Below, one piece after another: positions 38,579 through 56,335 of a stretch of 64,000 nucleotides of DNA. The stretch's first letter is position 1; every line of letters begins with the position of its first letter. The DNA is from Vicia villosa (Eukaryota > Streptophyta > Magnoliopsida > Fabales > Fabaceae): NCBI RefSeq assembly GCF_029867415.1, contig NC_081180.1:21414808-21478807 (forward strand), read 5' to 3'. The position numbers and the translations under genes are program-made. The notes under the pieces were generated by a model, which searched no databases, was not told the DNA's origin, and was given only the letters and a program-made list of their open reading frames with translations.

Positions 38579-38815
38579 TCTATCCCGGATGTGCCATTAT
38601 ATGGAAGAATTGTTACGCTTGAACTTTTTCGCCCTCATGTGAGAATAATACATCTTTATTTCTTGGATGCTATATAATATTTAGTTTATTTCGCATATAC
38701 TAAAGTGTTCATGGATTAAACAGGGTGAAGCACAAGATTTTTTGTTTATTGCTACTGAAAGATACAAATTCTGTGTTCTTCAATGGGATACCGAGACTTC
38801 TGAACTTGTTATACG
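38579..38815 (+). pseudogene. Captured fragment: DDB1 (DNA damage-binding protein 1), two exons
   Basis: Exon 38579-38638, after acceptor TTTGCAG, reads SIPDVPLYGRIVTLELFRPH and ends at a donor GTGAGA. Exon 38724-38815, after acceptor AACAG, reads GEAQDFLFIATERYKFCVLQ then WDTETSELVIR and ends at GGTATG. This is the first beta-propeller of DDB1, the CUL4 ubiquitin-ligase adaptor. Splice sites and the intron are retained, so capture was from genomic DNA. No stop occurs in these two exons, but the rest of the gene is absent. Confidence 0.92.
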
Positions 38816-38961
38816 GTATGCATAAGAAGACACATTCTTTTGTTTAGAGCAGTTTTATGTTTTATGATTTATTTTGTACGAATCGATATTATAATTTCTT
38901 TTCATAAAATGTTCAGCAACTGTTGATGTAGTTTAGTAGGGCTGAATCAGAAATAAATTGT

Positions 38962-38963
<2 letters not shown>

Positions 38964-39058
<95 letters not shown>

Positions 39059-39068
39059 TATGTATATG
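38964..39068. repeat. (AT)n microsatellite
   Basis: Alternating AT with occasional TG interruptions (TATATGTATATATA) within CACTA 2. A second, purer AT tract lies at 39381-39467. Confidence 0.95.
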
Positions 39069-39378
39069 TATGTGTGTGTGTGTGAGATTTTAGTTTATTG
39101 ATTTTGGTGTTGTCTGCTGATGTTAATTGGTGTTATTTTTTATTGTCAGCAAATGTGTGATTTTGGTGTTGTCTATCGAAGCTACAAATGCTCTTATTGT
39201 GGATTGCATGTTGGTATTTCAAGGACGGGAAAAGACTTATAAATGGTTGGATTTTGTATGGTTTCACTTGTTTTGTTATTGTAGTATTCCACCATAACTT
39301 ATAATTTTGTACAATTGTGTGTAACCTAGATTGATACTTGTAAATCATTTACTTGTAAATCATTTGTTCATTTTGAAA

Positions 39379-39469
<91 letters not shown>

Positions 39470-39847
39470 CTCCTAACAATTTCGTGCAATGAAATTATGC
39501 TTCACTAGTTGTTAGAAAAATATAAAATAGTGATCTAAGTGTGGGTTGTGTGATATTGGCAAAATATGAAAAATTAGGTAAAAAAACTTACAGGAGATGA
39601 AACTGGCCTTTTCATGAAAAAATTACAGAAAAAATTACATCAGGCCAACTACAAAGCCGATGTAAAAACATACTTTTTACATCGGTCTATACGTGAAACC
39701 GATGCGGTATCATGATTTTCACATCGGTTTTTGGACCGATGTAAAATGTACTGGATTTACTACATCGCTTGGATTTACATCGGTTTCAGACCCGATGTAA
39801 AATGTACTTTTCGCCCGATGTAAAAAGTATTTTCTGCACTAGTGTTT

Positions 39848-42800
39848 ACTCTTTATTTATCTTACTTTAATTTTTCAAGATTTCGCTTTTGTCGAAGTCC
39901 TTTACTTTTTAATGCAAACTTGTACAAACTTAGAAGAACTTATGCACTTCGATCCTACAAGTAACCTTTTTTAAAAAAAGAAACTAGTGGTTGTTTACCA
40001 AATTTCACGGTAAACATAGTGATAACGATGAGTCGGATTTAAAATTTGTTATATATTTTTACAGAAATATTTTATATAAACAATGTAATATTCTGAGTAA
40101 ACAGTCAATTTATTAATATTTTGTAGTTTGTAACGAGTTAAAAAAAACAATATATCTTACCCCTTGGTTCTACTGATAAACTGAGAGGTATGATGCACTA
40201 GTTTTGAAAATATTAAAAGTGCAGAAGCTAGGGTTCGAACCTATGTGCATATGAATTTTCCCTTGGTGTTTTAAACCGAGGGACAATGTGAAAACTTTTC
40301 ACGACGCCCTTCATTACCTCGTTTATGTAGCCAAAGTTAGATGTATTTTGCGTCCGAGGTAAAATGTTTTTTTTGTAGTAATGTGTCTTTCTCACTTGTG
40401 TAGTTTCTTTTAACTCAATATGAATGCTCCCCTCATGATCTAATACACTGCATACCAATACACATGCGACACTTATTCACTTAGCAACTATTCGTTTATA
40501 TCAGTAATGTTTACAATGATCAAAACCAAACGAAAATGTTCAAGGGTCATAATTTTTTTTAGTCTAGGAAAGACAAAAACAACATCAAGCATATTACTCC
40601 AAGGAGAGAGACGCCACTTCTTCATAAAGGCCTCATATTTTTTTTAGGTTTTGGGCTTCAAAAATTATAAAATAAATTATCAATATATATTGTGTGTTGA
40701 ATAAGTATACAATAATGTAGCTACAACACAGTGGTCCTGCGCGTTTTCTCTTATGGTAAGGTTGTGTGATTGATTCCTGAAATTTGTATATACATTTTTT
40801 TCCATTTTATTTTAAAAACTGTCAAAATAAAAAGCTACAGCAAGACGATTCCTGAAACAAGTATATATGCATGTTTTTTCTTTTTATTTACAGTAAGTTG
40901 CCAATAATATAATATGGCCATTTTCTAAATCAATCAAGTGATTTTAAAAACTGTCAAAATAACAAGCTACAGTAAATTGACAATAATATGGCCATTTTCT
41001 AAATGTGATTTTTTTATTTATTTATATAATGTAATTTTGTGCTGAATAGTTAATCATTTGGATTTTTTAATTTTTTTATTTCATTTTTTAAAACATAAAT
41101 TTTACAGAATAGTGATATTTTAAGTTATTTTACAGAAAAGTTTTACACTGTTATTTAATAAGAACATATCGTTTTTTCATGTCATATACATTTTTTAAAA
41201 ATTATCGTCTGACTTGACGGAATTCATGATCGTGGTTGGTCATTTTCTCTTAAACTTTTATGATAAAATATTTTTACGAGTCATATTTCTAATAAAAAAA
41301 TTTAGGTTAAATAAATAAAAGAAAAAAAAAACTATAATTTTAAAAAATAAATGCATGCACCATCAATCGTAAGAACGTTTTTAGTTCGGACATTGAAATA
41401 TTTATACATAATTTTTTTTTCTTTTTTAGTTTTTAATGTTAATTACAACTAAAATAAAATATGATTCTTGTTAATTTATTTTAATTTTTTTATCAAAGAC
41501 CGACTTTTAAAATTGGAAGATGCTTTTAAATTATTTGAGATGCTCCTGATACCAAATATTAATTAGAATATCACATTTTTTTAATGTTAGTTACACGCAT
41601 AAATGACTAATTTTGATGTTGTTGATATTATTTATAATTTAAATAGATGATATTCTTTTTTAAAAAATTATATTTTTTACTAAGACTCTATTGTTATTAT
41701 ATGCCCTAGGCCTCTAAAATGTTAGGACCGGCCCTGTTTCTCCACACAAAATCTTAAGACCCTCGCATTCATAAGTGATATGGAACTTAACTATTCACTC
41801 TTTATACGTTTTGTTTTCCACTGAGTCAAATTAGACTCTGATACTACTTGTTAAGGAGTTTGGAAAAGGTGGAAGCAATGATTGACCTAATGCTCCAAGA
41901 CCATAAGAGAAAGACACCTCTATTATAATTCCATTATTCTAACCATTTATAGGTGATGTGAAACTTAACCAATCATACTTGAATTTAACAATAATAGTCA
42001 TGTATGTTAAAAGAGGTGTTATTTGGATATTTTAATATCATATTAAACGCCGCAAGATTGTGTGTATTCACAAATATCCCTGTAACATTTTTTACTTTAG
42101 GCAATGAAAGAATAAACCATGGCTAAACAATTGTAACCTAAAGAGATAAAATACTACTATTTTGCATTGGCAATTCTCAATTTTTTTGATAAAGTTTGTC
42201 CCCTAAATACTTTAAGCCACAGTTATAGAAATGAGAAATGATATGTTTACACCCCTTTTTAACACCTACACCTATTTTTATGCATAATACATATTAATTT
42301 TATTTTTAATATTTTATTTACCTTGATTTCTGTGCAAAACCATTTAAATTTATTGTTTTATACGATGTAAGGTGTAAGATACGCAGGTGTAGGAAAAAAT
42401 TGTCAAAATAGCATAGCTCCATAGAAATATGAGAATAGCATAACCAACACTTATTAATTAAATGCACTAATTTTTTTAATCGTAGATGTTTTAAAACACA
42501 TTCTAGAAGCATAGTGTTTTCTTATCCTGAAAGCAACAACTAGAAAAATTGTGGTTAAAACGTTAATACTTGTAAGATAGACCATACTTATGATTAATTG
42601 TTTGTTTTATGATTGTGATGGTAAGAAATGCTTCAGTAGAAAAAGGAATATGAGGAATATTACTTAATTGAAAATGTTTCATGAACCTTTAGTATATGAC
42701 TAATAGTTGTATATTAATTGTACACTTAAATATCACAAGATGATCATAGTCTTATGATGTCAGTGCTTAAGGACTGCATCTATTTTTTAAGAGTAATGAT

Positions 42801-43858
42801 GTTGTTACACTATTTATTACACCAAATACTTACATCAAACACTGTTCATCGTATTTGGTTAATGTAGTGTAAAAATTTGGTTAATGCAGTAATGAAGTTG
42901 GTTAATGCAACATTCAGGTATTAAAAATAATTATTAGCAGTCACCAAACTTGGTTAATGCAGTGTAAAAATTTGGTTAATGCAGTAATAAAGTTGGTTAA
43001 TGCAACATCCAAGTATTAAAAATAATTTTTAGCAGTCATCAAACTTGGTTAATGCAGTGTAAAAAATTGGTTAATACAGTAATGAAGTTGGTTAATGCAT
43101 GTTTAGGTATTAAAAATAAATGTTCGTACATGAATAGTATTCACGCCGTACATGAATAGTATTCGTCCGTACATGAACAATGTCATCCGTACATGAACAA
43201 TGTCGTCCGTACATACGGTGTAGGTGTAAGAATTGGTGTAAGAATAGCATTTCCAATTTTTTAATGTTTGTTGCAACTTGTTTACTCAGTACACTTAAAT
43301 TTATTCATCTCTTATTTTCTCTCGTAATATATTGTTTCCATTTTTGTATTATGTATAAGAGGATCTATTGAAAAAAGAAATAGAACTTTAAATTTTTTAA
43401 CACTCTACTGATATAGAAAATCTATTTGATCATGATGTGCAATATTAATTAATATCTCCTTCAAATTCTATTCCTGGTGCAGGCATATGTTGTTGGTATG
43501 ATATTTGTCCGCAGCCTGCTTCAAATTCCTTAACTATCAACTTTAGTCCCGATTAATAGTAGTCCAACAATTGCATTCTCGTCGTATCAGTAGAAAAAAA
43601 ATCAATAGAAGACTATAAATTGGAGTGTTGATGGTTTCTTTATTATGCTTTGATCACGTGTTGCTCCATTTTTTTCTAGAATTTTTGCTTTATGTAAACT
43701 ATTTTGATTTTGTTTGTTGAAATGACACAAGGTTCTCTTTGCTTTCATATTACTTGTAAGGGATTCCAACCATCTATTACATTAAAAAAGAGTTCAAACA
43801 AAGACTTGCACATCACAAACTAACGGGTTATGTAGTTACATTAAAAAGCCTAAAAGAT
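39848..43858. other. Decayed repeat DNA, no gene
   Basis: 40130-40380 contains paired CCTTGGTTCT/AACCGAGGG and CCTCGT/CCGAGGT motifs and ends TTTTGTAGTA, resembling a CACTA 3' end (see findings). 41725-41738 has GGACCGGCCCTG, a likely right end of the hAT family seen at 30576. Remaining sequence is AT-rich. 42181-42590 is similar to 44583-44795 (a dispersed direct repeat, with a 170-bp MITE-like insert GTTTACACCCC...GCAGGTGTAGG at about 42240-42400). Confidence 0.5.
42786..43256. repeat. MITE-like element with internal tandem repeats
   Basis: Ends read AGTAATGATGTTGTTACAC and GGTGTAAGAATAGCATTTCC, roughly inverted. Inside, a 95-bp unit starting TTGGTTAATGCAGTGTAAAA recurs at 42855, 42950 and 43045, each itself holding three TTGGTTAATGC sub-repeats. 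A second array of about 21-22 bp units (CCGTACATGAACAATGTC and variants) follows at 43120-43206. Confidence 0.6.
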
Positions 43859-43866
43859 ATTGTTTT

Positions 43867-44045
43867 TAGGGATGACAACCGGTCGGATGAGAGTTTTGCA
43901 CTATCCAAACTCGTACCCGAACCTAAAGGTTGTTTGGGTGGCAAAATAACACTCACACCCACGCCCACACCCGTTGGATTCGAGTTTTTTCACCCAAACC
44001 CGAACCAGCAACAAAATACATAAAATACATTTTTTTCTACAATTT

Positions 44046-44106
<61 letters not shown>

Positions 44107-44271
44107 CGAGTGTGATTTTGAATTTCGGGTGCGGGTTTCATACTGCCCAAACCCGCATCCGAAGTATCGGATAACATCCGAACTCAAATCCAGTCAATTC
44201 AGATTTTTATCCGTTGACTCGGGTTCGGATGCAGGTGAGGCCCGCGGGTTTGGGTCTACTTGTCTTCCCTA
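43867..44271. mobile_element. hAT-type MITE
   Basis: Ends TAGGGATGACAA and TTGTCTTCCCTA (inverted with few mismatches). Flanked by 8-bp ATTGTTTT (43859-43866) and ATTGTCTT (44272-44279). The interior is rich in AACCCG/CGGGTT and has an (AT)n run at 44050-44104. 405 bp, non-coding. Confidence 0.8.
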
Positions 44272-44279
44272 ATTGTCTT

Positions 44280-44978
44280 TAATATAACTATAGACAAATC
44301 TAAATTTATATAGTTAAATTATCTTAAATCTATTACATTTCTATATAAGTACGATAATAAACTGTATCATCTCATGGGTCAATAGGTCATTATCAATATA
44401 ATTTATATATTTTTATTTTAATCAACAATTTCTTTTATTTGAAAGACAATATTTTATTTAATACAATTAAATTTATATAATAATAAATTTTTTATTTAAT
44501 AAAAATTAATTTATTTTAAATTTAAATATATTTTTAAATATATTTTATATTATATTAAATAAATTTATCGCACGAGTATCTTACTAGTTTTTTTTTTATA
44601 AAATCTGTCCCTTAAACACTTTAAGCCGCATTTATAAAAATGTGTGAATAGCATAACGGACAATTATTAATTAATTTATTAATTTTTAAATTGTAGATGT
44701 TTTAAATCACACTCTAGAAGCATAGTGTTTTCTTATCCTAAAAACAATAATTAAAAAAATCGTGGTTAAAACGTTAATACTTGTAAGATAACCTCATTTA
44801 AATAATGGTTGCCAATTAATTTTAGTTGTGAAATGGATTTATATCAATCTATTAAAAATATGTATAAATATTTAATTTATAAGGAACATTTTTTTTAATA
44901 ATTAAATTGAAATAATAATTAAAATAGAAATATATTTTGAATAATTGCTTCAAAAGTATTATTTTTTAGAGAATTTAT
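44280..44978. other. AT-rich spacer with dispersed repeat
   Basis: 44583-44795 repeats 42181-42590 (for example CTAGAAGCATAGTGTTTTCT and AAACGTTAATACTTGTAAG in both). No gene seen. Confidence 0.6.
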
Positions 44979-44999
44979 TTATTAAATTATGTGATTTTT

Positions 45000-47727
45000 T
45001 TTAATTAAAAGAGACTTTTATTAATTCAAAAAACAAGCTATACAAGGCGATCGCTTGGATCCAGCCCAAAAAAGACAAATCTAAATCAAGAACTCTTATA
45101 GCATTAATCTAGCTACATAATCTCTTAGCTTGAAATTGTTCCAGGCTCTATAGACTATAGTGTTTATAATTTTCTCATTAATGTTTGTATTATTCACAAT
45201 CTTTCTAAAGCTAATGTCGTTTCTATGTTGCCAGGATTCGTATAGTGTTTTTGCAATCGCCATTCTTAACAGAGTGGCTCTTTTTCCCTTCCCTTTGCAA
45301 TTCTGGATTAGCCAATTAACCTTTCCACTCCAATCTTCAGGTTCATGGGTAACTTGCAGCCATCTTAGCACTTTCCTCCAAATCTGCTTCATCTTGTCAA
45401 ACTCAAAGAACAGGTGTTGGACTGTTTCAGCATTGGGGCAGAAGTTGCACATGTTGTTATCCATAAAACCCAACTCGTGGAGTCTTCCTTTACTCGCTAG
45501 CCTTTCGTGACACGTGAGCCAAAGGATAACAATGGCCTTTGGCCTAGCATCATTGTGATACATCAGATTGATCCAGCTAACCTTTTGCTCAATATTCAAC
45601 AGGGCAATATACATGGTCTTCATGTGGAATACTTTCTTCTGTTGCATCATATGCCAAACATGCATCTTATTCACACTGTCTCTCTACTTTAGAATTGCTT
45701 TCAAGATCCAAGATCAGCTTACTCTAATCTTCACATCCATAATTTTATCTTTCTTCATGTAATAGGCATGAACCCAACGAACCCAAAGACTGTTGGGTTT
45801 ACAGCTTATGTTCTAGAGCAGCTTAGATAATGTAGCCTGATTCTAGATTTGCAGAGAAATTAAATTCATTCCACCATTACATTTCGGCCTACAGACTTTA
45901 TCCCTCGAGATTGGTGATTTTATGCTAATTTCCTTGCCACCTGTCCATATAAAACTACGACAAATCGCATCTATTTTGTGGATCACATGCTTAGGGAGGG
46001 GAAAGCATTGCATCCAATAGTTGGTGACTGCAAACGTGATGCTCTTCAGTAATTGAATTCTACCTGCATAGCTTAATAGTCGAGCACTCCAATGGGTTAT
46101 CCTCCCAACTATTTTCTCCACCAAACTTGTATAATGATGACAATTCAGTTTCCTAGTTGTTATAGGGACTCCTAAGTATCGGAATGGGAGTGGCCCTTCA
46201 GAAAAACCTGTTAAGAGTTTTATCTCCTGCTTGGTGTTCTCATCCATACTGCCAAAATAAATCTTACATTTACTAGCATTCATCTTTAACCTAGTAGCCG
46301 CTGAAAAACTATGGATAGTCTTCATTATGAGATCCACAGAAATAATGTCTCCTCGAGCAAATAAGAGTAAATCATCAGCAAAGCTAAGGTTTGTGATGTT
46401 TACCTTCTCACACTGGGAGTGGTAGTTGTAGTCTAGATTTTTCTTCATTTTGTGAAAACATCTATTCAAATACTCCATAAATAGAACAACGAGAAGAGGG
46501 GAAATGGGATCCCACTGTCTAAGTCCATGTTTAGTTGGCATGGCAGAAATTAACTCTCCATTGATCTGAAAATGATAGGATACAGTTGAAACCGTTTTCA
46601 TGATTCAATTAGTGAATTGTCTAGGGATGCCCACTTCATTAAGAATGCATTCGAGAGCTCTCCAATCAACCGTGTCGTAGGCTTTTTGTAAGTCTATCTA
46701 CATCACACATCTTGGAGTCCCCTCTTTCCTAGAGTATCCTCTAATAAGCTCAAAAGCCAGGAGGATGTGGTTGTGGATATTTTGCCATGGTACAAACGTT
46801 GCTTGGTTGCTACTCACAATACTGCCTATTACTTTCCCCAATCTGTAGGTTAGAATTTTGGATATGATTTTGTAGGGTGTAGAGCAACATGAGACAGGTC
46901 TATAGTCTCTTATAGTTCTGGCTTCCTCCTTCTTGGGAATGAGAGTCACCATTGTGTAATTCATGGCCTTATATATTCTGATATTCATGGCCTTATAGTT
47001 GACCAACTTGTTTTAAAAAATTTGGCACCAAATCCATCTATCCTTGGAGACTTCAGGTTTCCAAGACTCCTGAGGGCATTGTAATTCTCCTCCTCAGTCA
47101 CAGGCTGTATCATGTATTGTCTTTGCTCCCAAGTAAGTTGTGCACCTTATCTCATAGCATGTGCATCAATACCATTCAGATGATCATCAGCCCTGCCCAT
47201 CAATGTTTGCGGTAAAAAGATAAAACCTCCTCCTTGATTTCCTCATCTGTTAGCACCTAAGTTCCATCATCTCTGTATAGACCCTTCATAGTTTGTTGTT
47301 TATATCTAGCTTTTATTGTGGCATGGAAATATGTGTTATTCCCATCCCCTAATCGAAGCCACTCAATTTTTGATTTTTGCTGCAAGTTTTGTTCCTCTAC
47401 CTCATGCCATCTAATCAAAGTCTCAGCGCATCTCTTGACTTTATCAATTTTTTGGACATTCAATCTGCCAGCTGCAAGGCTATTTTGTGCTTCAAGTAAA
47501 GCTTCCCTAAATCTTATTGGGCAGGTCAGTTAGAGGTTTAGTAATTTCCCTTATGGTTGCTTGTAGTCTCTTTAATTTGTGCCAAAGAGTATACATTGGC
47601 CTCCCTGAGATAGGCTCTTTCCAACTTTTCTCCACTCCTGTAGCATATCCTTCAAGCTCTATACAGCTGTTCAGAAATTTAATTGGTGATTCCTTTTTTT
47701 GTTCATAACAGGATACTACAAGCTAAG
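45000..47727 (-). mobile_element. L1-type LINE, 5'-truncated and mutated
   Basis: A 21-bp direct repeat (44979-44999 and 47728-47748) flanks the element, the variable-length target duplication expected from target-primed reverse transcription. The minus-strand body has fragments of ORF2. The region around 47463-47257 (WLRLGDGNNTYFHA) is the linker before RT. RT block 1 at 47006-46698 has TLIPKKE then RPVSCCSTPYKIISKILTYR. The RT core at 46601-45843 has LRQWDPISPLLVVLFMEYLN and the catalytic FADD in LSFADDLLLFARG, then RYLGVPI. The zf-RVT tail at 45674-45096 has CNFCPNAETVQHLFF. Endonuclease and ORF1 are missing (5' truncation). Stops and frameshifts separate the blocks. The 3' tail on the low-coordinate side is only a short A run. 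Confidence 0.92.
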
Positions 47728-47748
47728 TTATTAAATTATGTGATTTTT

Positions 47749-49130
47749 ACTATATTAAAATATTTAATAATTGACATCGAAGTTATTAAATGTCAAATTT
47801 TTCTTTTAAGTTATAAAAAATAAAATTAAAATACTATTTTAGAAATCAGGAAGCAATATATTTATAAATATTCTTATAAAATTATTTAAAAAAATGAAAA
47901 TCACTTTTTTTAAAAAAAAAAAGAGACTCAATATTATATTATTAAAATGACTTTATTATATCCAATTGAATTATATGTGGTAAGTTTGTTTTAATTTACT
48001 TATGTTATCTTAATGATATCAGGCATCGGCGATTCAATATTAATTATATGGCTAAGAAAATAATTTACCTTTTATTTTATAATTAAAGAAATATTAAACT
48101 TGAATAAGGTCGTTCGATCTCAGTTAGATGGATATAAAAAGGTGACTTTGTGACTGGAGGATTTTGTTAGATGCAATAAAAATAAATCCTAGTCCCTAAT
48201 AAAAAATTGTTACATTACTTTAGAAAAATATATAATTTTCTCTGTAGCCTCCCCTTCTCCTCACTCTATGCGCACAAAACTCAACATCTCTTTTCTTCCT
48301 CTTTTCTCGTATTTATAGTCACTAAAACCTTACAATTATGTAGTCATGTATGTGTTGTGATTGTTTTATTAAAATTAAAGGTCTTGATTTAAAAAATAGT
48401 ATTTAAATTTATAAATTAAAAATAAAATCAATTATTTTGACTCATCGGAAAATATTAGATGGCTCGTAGTGTCTTGACTATGAGATTATTTGAAAATCCA
48501 ATGGTAATAAATCCATATCTAGTAAGCAAAATCTAAACTACTTCACCATTCGATAATATTCATCATATTTGCTGTAAAAACATCTCACTTTTTCAATGTT
48601 AATTTTTTTAAAATTATTGATCAATAAATATCAACTATTTATATATAATAATAAATAAATATAAATAAATATTAAGGTCAGATGTTAAATTTTAAATCAA
48701 TAATTTATATTTATTTAACTCAACTAACATAACACAGAGTAATAGTTAAACTATCCAACCACCCATTTTCAATTTTCAATTGTACTATAAAATTAATAAC
48801 ATTACATGCAAAGTTTACAACTTATTAATTAATCGAAATGTATCAATAATTAATAAGCGGGGGTACTTCGACGTCAAAAATAATTATGAGATTACGAGAT
48901 AACTTACTTTGCTTAATAAATAAACCTTATTAATTATAAATTTTATTAATTGATGTCAAATTAATTTTTTTATTGAATAGATCAAATTCAATCACACAAT
49001 AACTAAATAAAAAATTATAATCTTTCTTTTATTTATACATTTTTTCAATTTATATCAAAATTGTAAAATGCGATATTGGAGAAGAAGGGACCAAAAAAGC
49101 CCAATAACACAATCTCATATAAGAAAGCCC
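47749..49130. other. AT-rich spacer upstream of MCM2
   Basis: No gene or clear element seen. Long A/T-rich runs. Short frames here have no family features. Confidence 0.6.
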
Positions 49131-49150
49131 AACGGAACATGGACCCAACC

Positions 49151-49268
49151 TGGGCCGGGTATAAGAAGAGAGTAACGGCCCAACAAGTAAGAGAATTGGC
49201 GCCAACATTTTCCCGCCAAAAAACGGGAACTCCACCGATTGATAACCCTCAGAAGTTACAACCCTAAC
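49151..49268 (+). promoter_or_regulatory. MCM2 proximal promoter: TGGGCC, E2F and telo-box motifs
   Basis: TGGGCC (site II type) lies at 49151-49156. The palindrome TTGGCGCCAA is at 49196-49205 and TTTTCCCGCCAAA at 49208-49220; the second is a strong match to the E2F consensus TTTSSCGC. AACCCTAA (telo-box) is at 49260-49267, about 70 bp before the ATG. Plant MCM and other S-phase genes are known to be driven by E2F/DP and site II/telo-box pairs. The arrangement here fits G1/S expression. Function is inferred from motif content only. Confidence 0.75.
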
Positions 49269-49333
49269 CAGAGAAAACCAAAATCAAATCGAGAGAGAGC
49301 GAGAGTGAAAGTGCTAGAGTTCAGAAGACAACA

Positions 49334-54320
<4,987 letters not shown>

Positions 54321-55145
54321 AAGTAGAGTCAGATGTATGGATTTTGTCACACTCGTAGCATGTTGGAGAGGACCTTTGAAAATCATATATTTGCATTAGA
54401 CCTTATTGATATTTTGTATAATTTAAACAAATAGTCACTTGGTTTGGCTAGTATGCGGCTTGTTGGGTTGAACATCGATCCTCTCTTTGAAAGGATTCTG
54501 TCACACAAAACATTCACATCAACATTATTGATAAAAAGCTTATGATTCATTAGAAAACATGATTGTTAATATCATGAGATTTCACCAATACAAGCTGAAC
54601 TGTGAAGAGTGTAATGAATTTAATGGAAAAAAATCTCTGAAATTTCTGTGTCAAATCTAAATGATATATGCTGTAACTTTTTATTATTTGAATCAATATA
54701 TAATAATATTATTTCAACAGAAATGGAAGGGAAGTGTACAATAATTTGCTTGCTCCTTGTAATAAAAGACTAAGTTTGAATTTGCCTTCGTTTAATAAAT
54801 TTAGGACTAACAGTATTATGTTACGCCCTGCCCTCTAAAAGACTTGTAGTATTTACCCTTTTCTTCCCTGTCCACCATCCTCTACAGCAACCGTCTTTGT
54901 TGGTCACACCGCCGGTCACCTTGTACCATAATGTCAGCCACAGCCTTCTACCTCTTATTCTACTTGCCAACCGGACTCCCCCACCAAAAAGGTAAAGACA
55001 TCAGATTCTTACTCTAAAACCCCCTAAAAAGAATACGTTTCTATTTCTTCAACTGATGCCATTCTAAATTTGTTTGGGGGCACTCTAGATTCATGTCTGG
55101 CAAGCAAAATCCAGAGTTTACTGTTGGAAATTGTTGACAAATCAA
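54321..55145. other. MCM2 3' flank
   Basis: Holds the presumed 3' UTR. An AATAAA occurs at 54761-54766 and AT-rich possible poly(A) signals near 54405-54430. Which one is used cannot be told from sequence. No other gene seen. Confidence 0.5.
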
Positions 55146-56335
55146 GAAGAAAATAGTTAAGGGCTATGAAGTTCCAACACGTCAATTACAAAGTGTGTTC
55201 CCGCACCAGATATGTTTCGGACACACGCGACACGTATTTGACACGTTTTTGTAGTGTTCAACAGAAAAAAATTAAAATATAACGGAAACGGATACAACAC
55301 ACGGAAACGGATACAACAAACTATTTCAAACTTCGGACACAACATCTTCTCAAATTCTCATAATTTTAAAAAATAAAAAACATTTCTTATCTTTTATATT
55401 TCATTTCCCTTGTATAAAAAACAACTCGTACTCCTTTTGTTTTTTCATCTCTATTTATTTTCATCTTATTCGTTTGTTTTCATCTCAGCATGCCTATATT
55501 CAAGTGTCACCGTCACTGATATACTACTCTTTCCTTTTTGATATTCAATCTTTTTCTTTCTTAATTGAAAGGACTCAATTTAACTTTTTTAAATTGAAAA
55601 TATTAAGTTTAAAAAAAAAAAATATTGTTTGACCCAATTTTTTATTTACTTTTCTTCTCCTTATAAGAAAATGGAGGGCCAAACACATTTTTTTTAAAAC
55701 TCTTGTGAAAAAAAGTAATTTTTTTTTAAAGATAAAAAAATTGAATAAAAGGAGCTTTTAAAAAAGGCATTAAAACTAACTTTTTTGGAGTTTAAAACAT
55801 GTGATCGCGGTTCGAATCTCAATGAAAGCACTAGACGACAATTTTTCAATTTTTTCTACAGTTCATAACATCTAGAGTTATGTTTTATTTATTCTTTTTT
55901 TCTTCTTGTCTTTACATCATCATTTTTGTAGATACTAGTATTGTCCAACTTTTTATTTATTTTGTATATTATATCTTGTTTTATTGTATAATGATTTTCA
56001 ATAATAATATTATTAATTTTTTATATTATACACTAAATTATAGATGTCAATACAATAATTAATCAATACGAAACAACTTATAAATTAAAAATAACTTTAA
56101 AATTTAAAAAATAATCATAACAAAACAACTTTAACTTTATTTTAAAAACTTTTGTTTTTAACTTTAATTTTAAATATTTTTTATAAATTATGCTTATAAA
56201 TTGGATTATTTTATTAATATATAAAATATATATAATGGTGTCCGTGTCTTATATTTTTTACATTAGTGGTGTCTTCGTGTCCATGTCGTGTCTCGTGTTC
56301 GTGTTAGAGTCCGAGCTTTCTAAGTTAAGGGACTG
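55146..56335. repeat. Unclassified element with GACACG-rich ends
   Basis: The left part (55190-55330) has GACACACGCGACACG and GACACGTTTTT. The right part (56240-56315) has the complementary GTGTCCATGTCGTGTC and CGTGTTCGTGTTAGAGTCCG. The ends are thus roughly inverted around an AT-rich core. Exact termini and target duplication were not found. A B-box-like GGTTCGAATCTC lies at 55809. No gene seen. Confidence 0.35.

Larger units (their letters stand above)
35642..39844 (+). mobile_element. Gene-capturing CACTA transposon 2 (Pack-CACTA, 4.2 kb)
   Basis: The left end is CACTACTAAAAATATTACAT. The right end, read inward, is CACTAGTGCAGAAAATACTT. TTT flanks both sides (35639-35641, 39845-39847). 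Subterminal zones 35650-36120 and 39640-39840 are full of TTTTACATC(A/G)G and CCGATG(T/G)AAAA motifs in both orientations, different from those of CACTA 1, so the two belong to different families. No transposase is seen. The interior carries pieces of ribosomal protein S19 and DDB1 on the + strand, plus a GC-rich leader-like stretch at 36125-36330. Two (AT)n tracts lie at 38964-39068 and 39381-39467. Confidence 0.9.
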
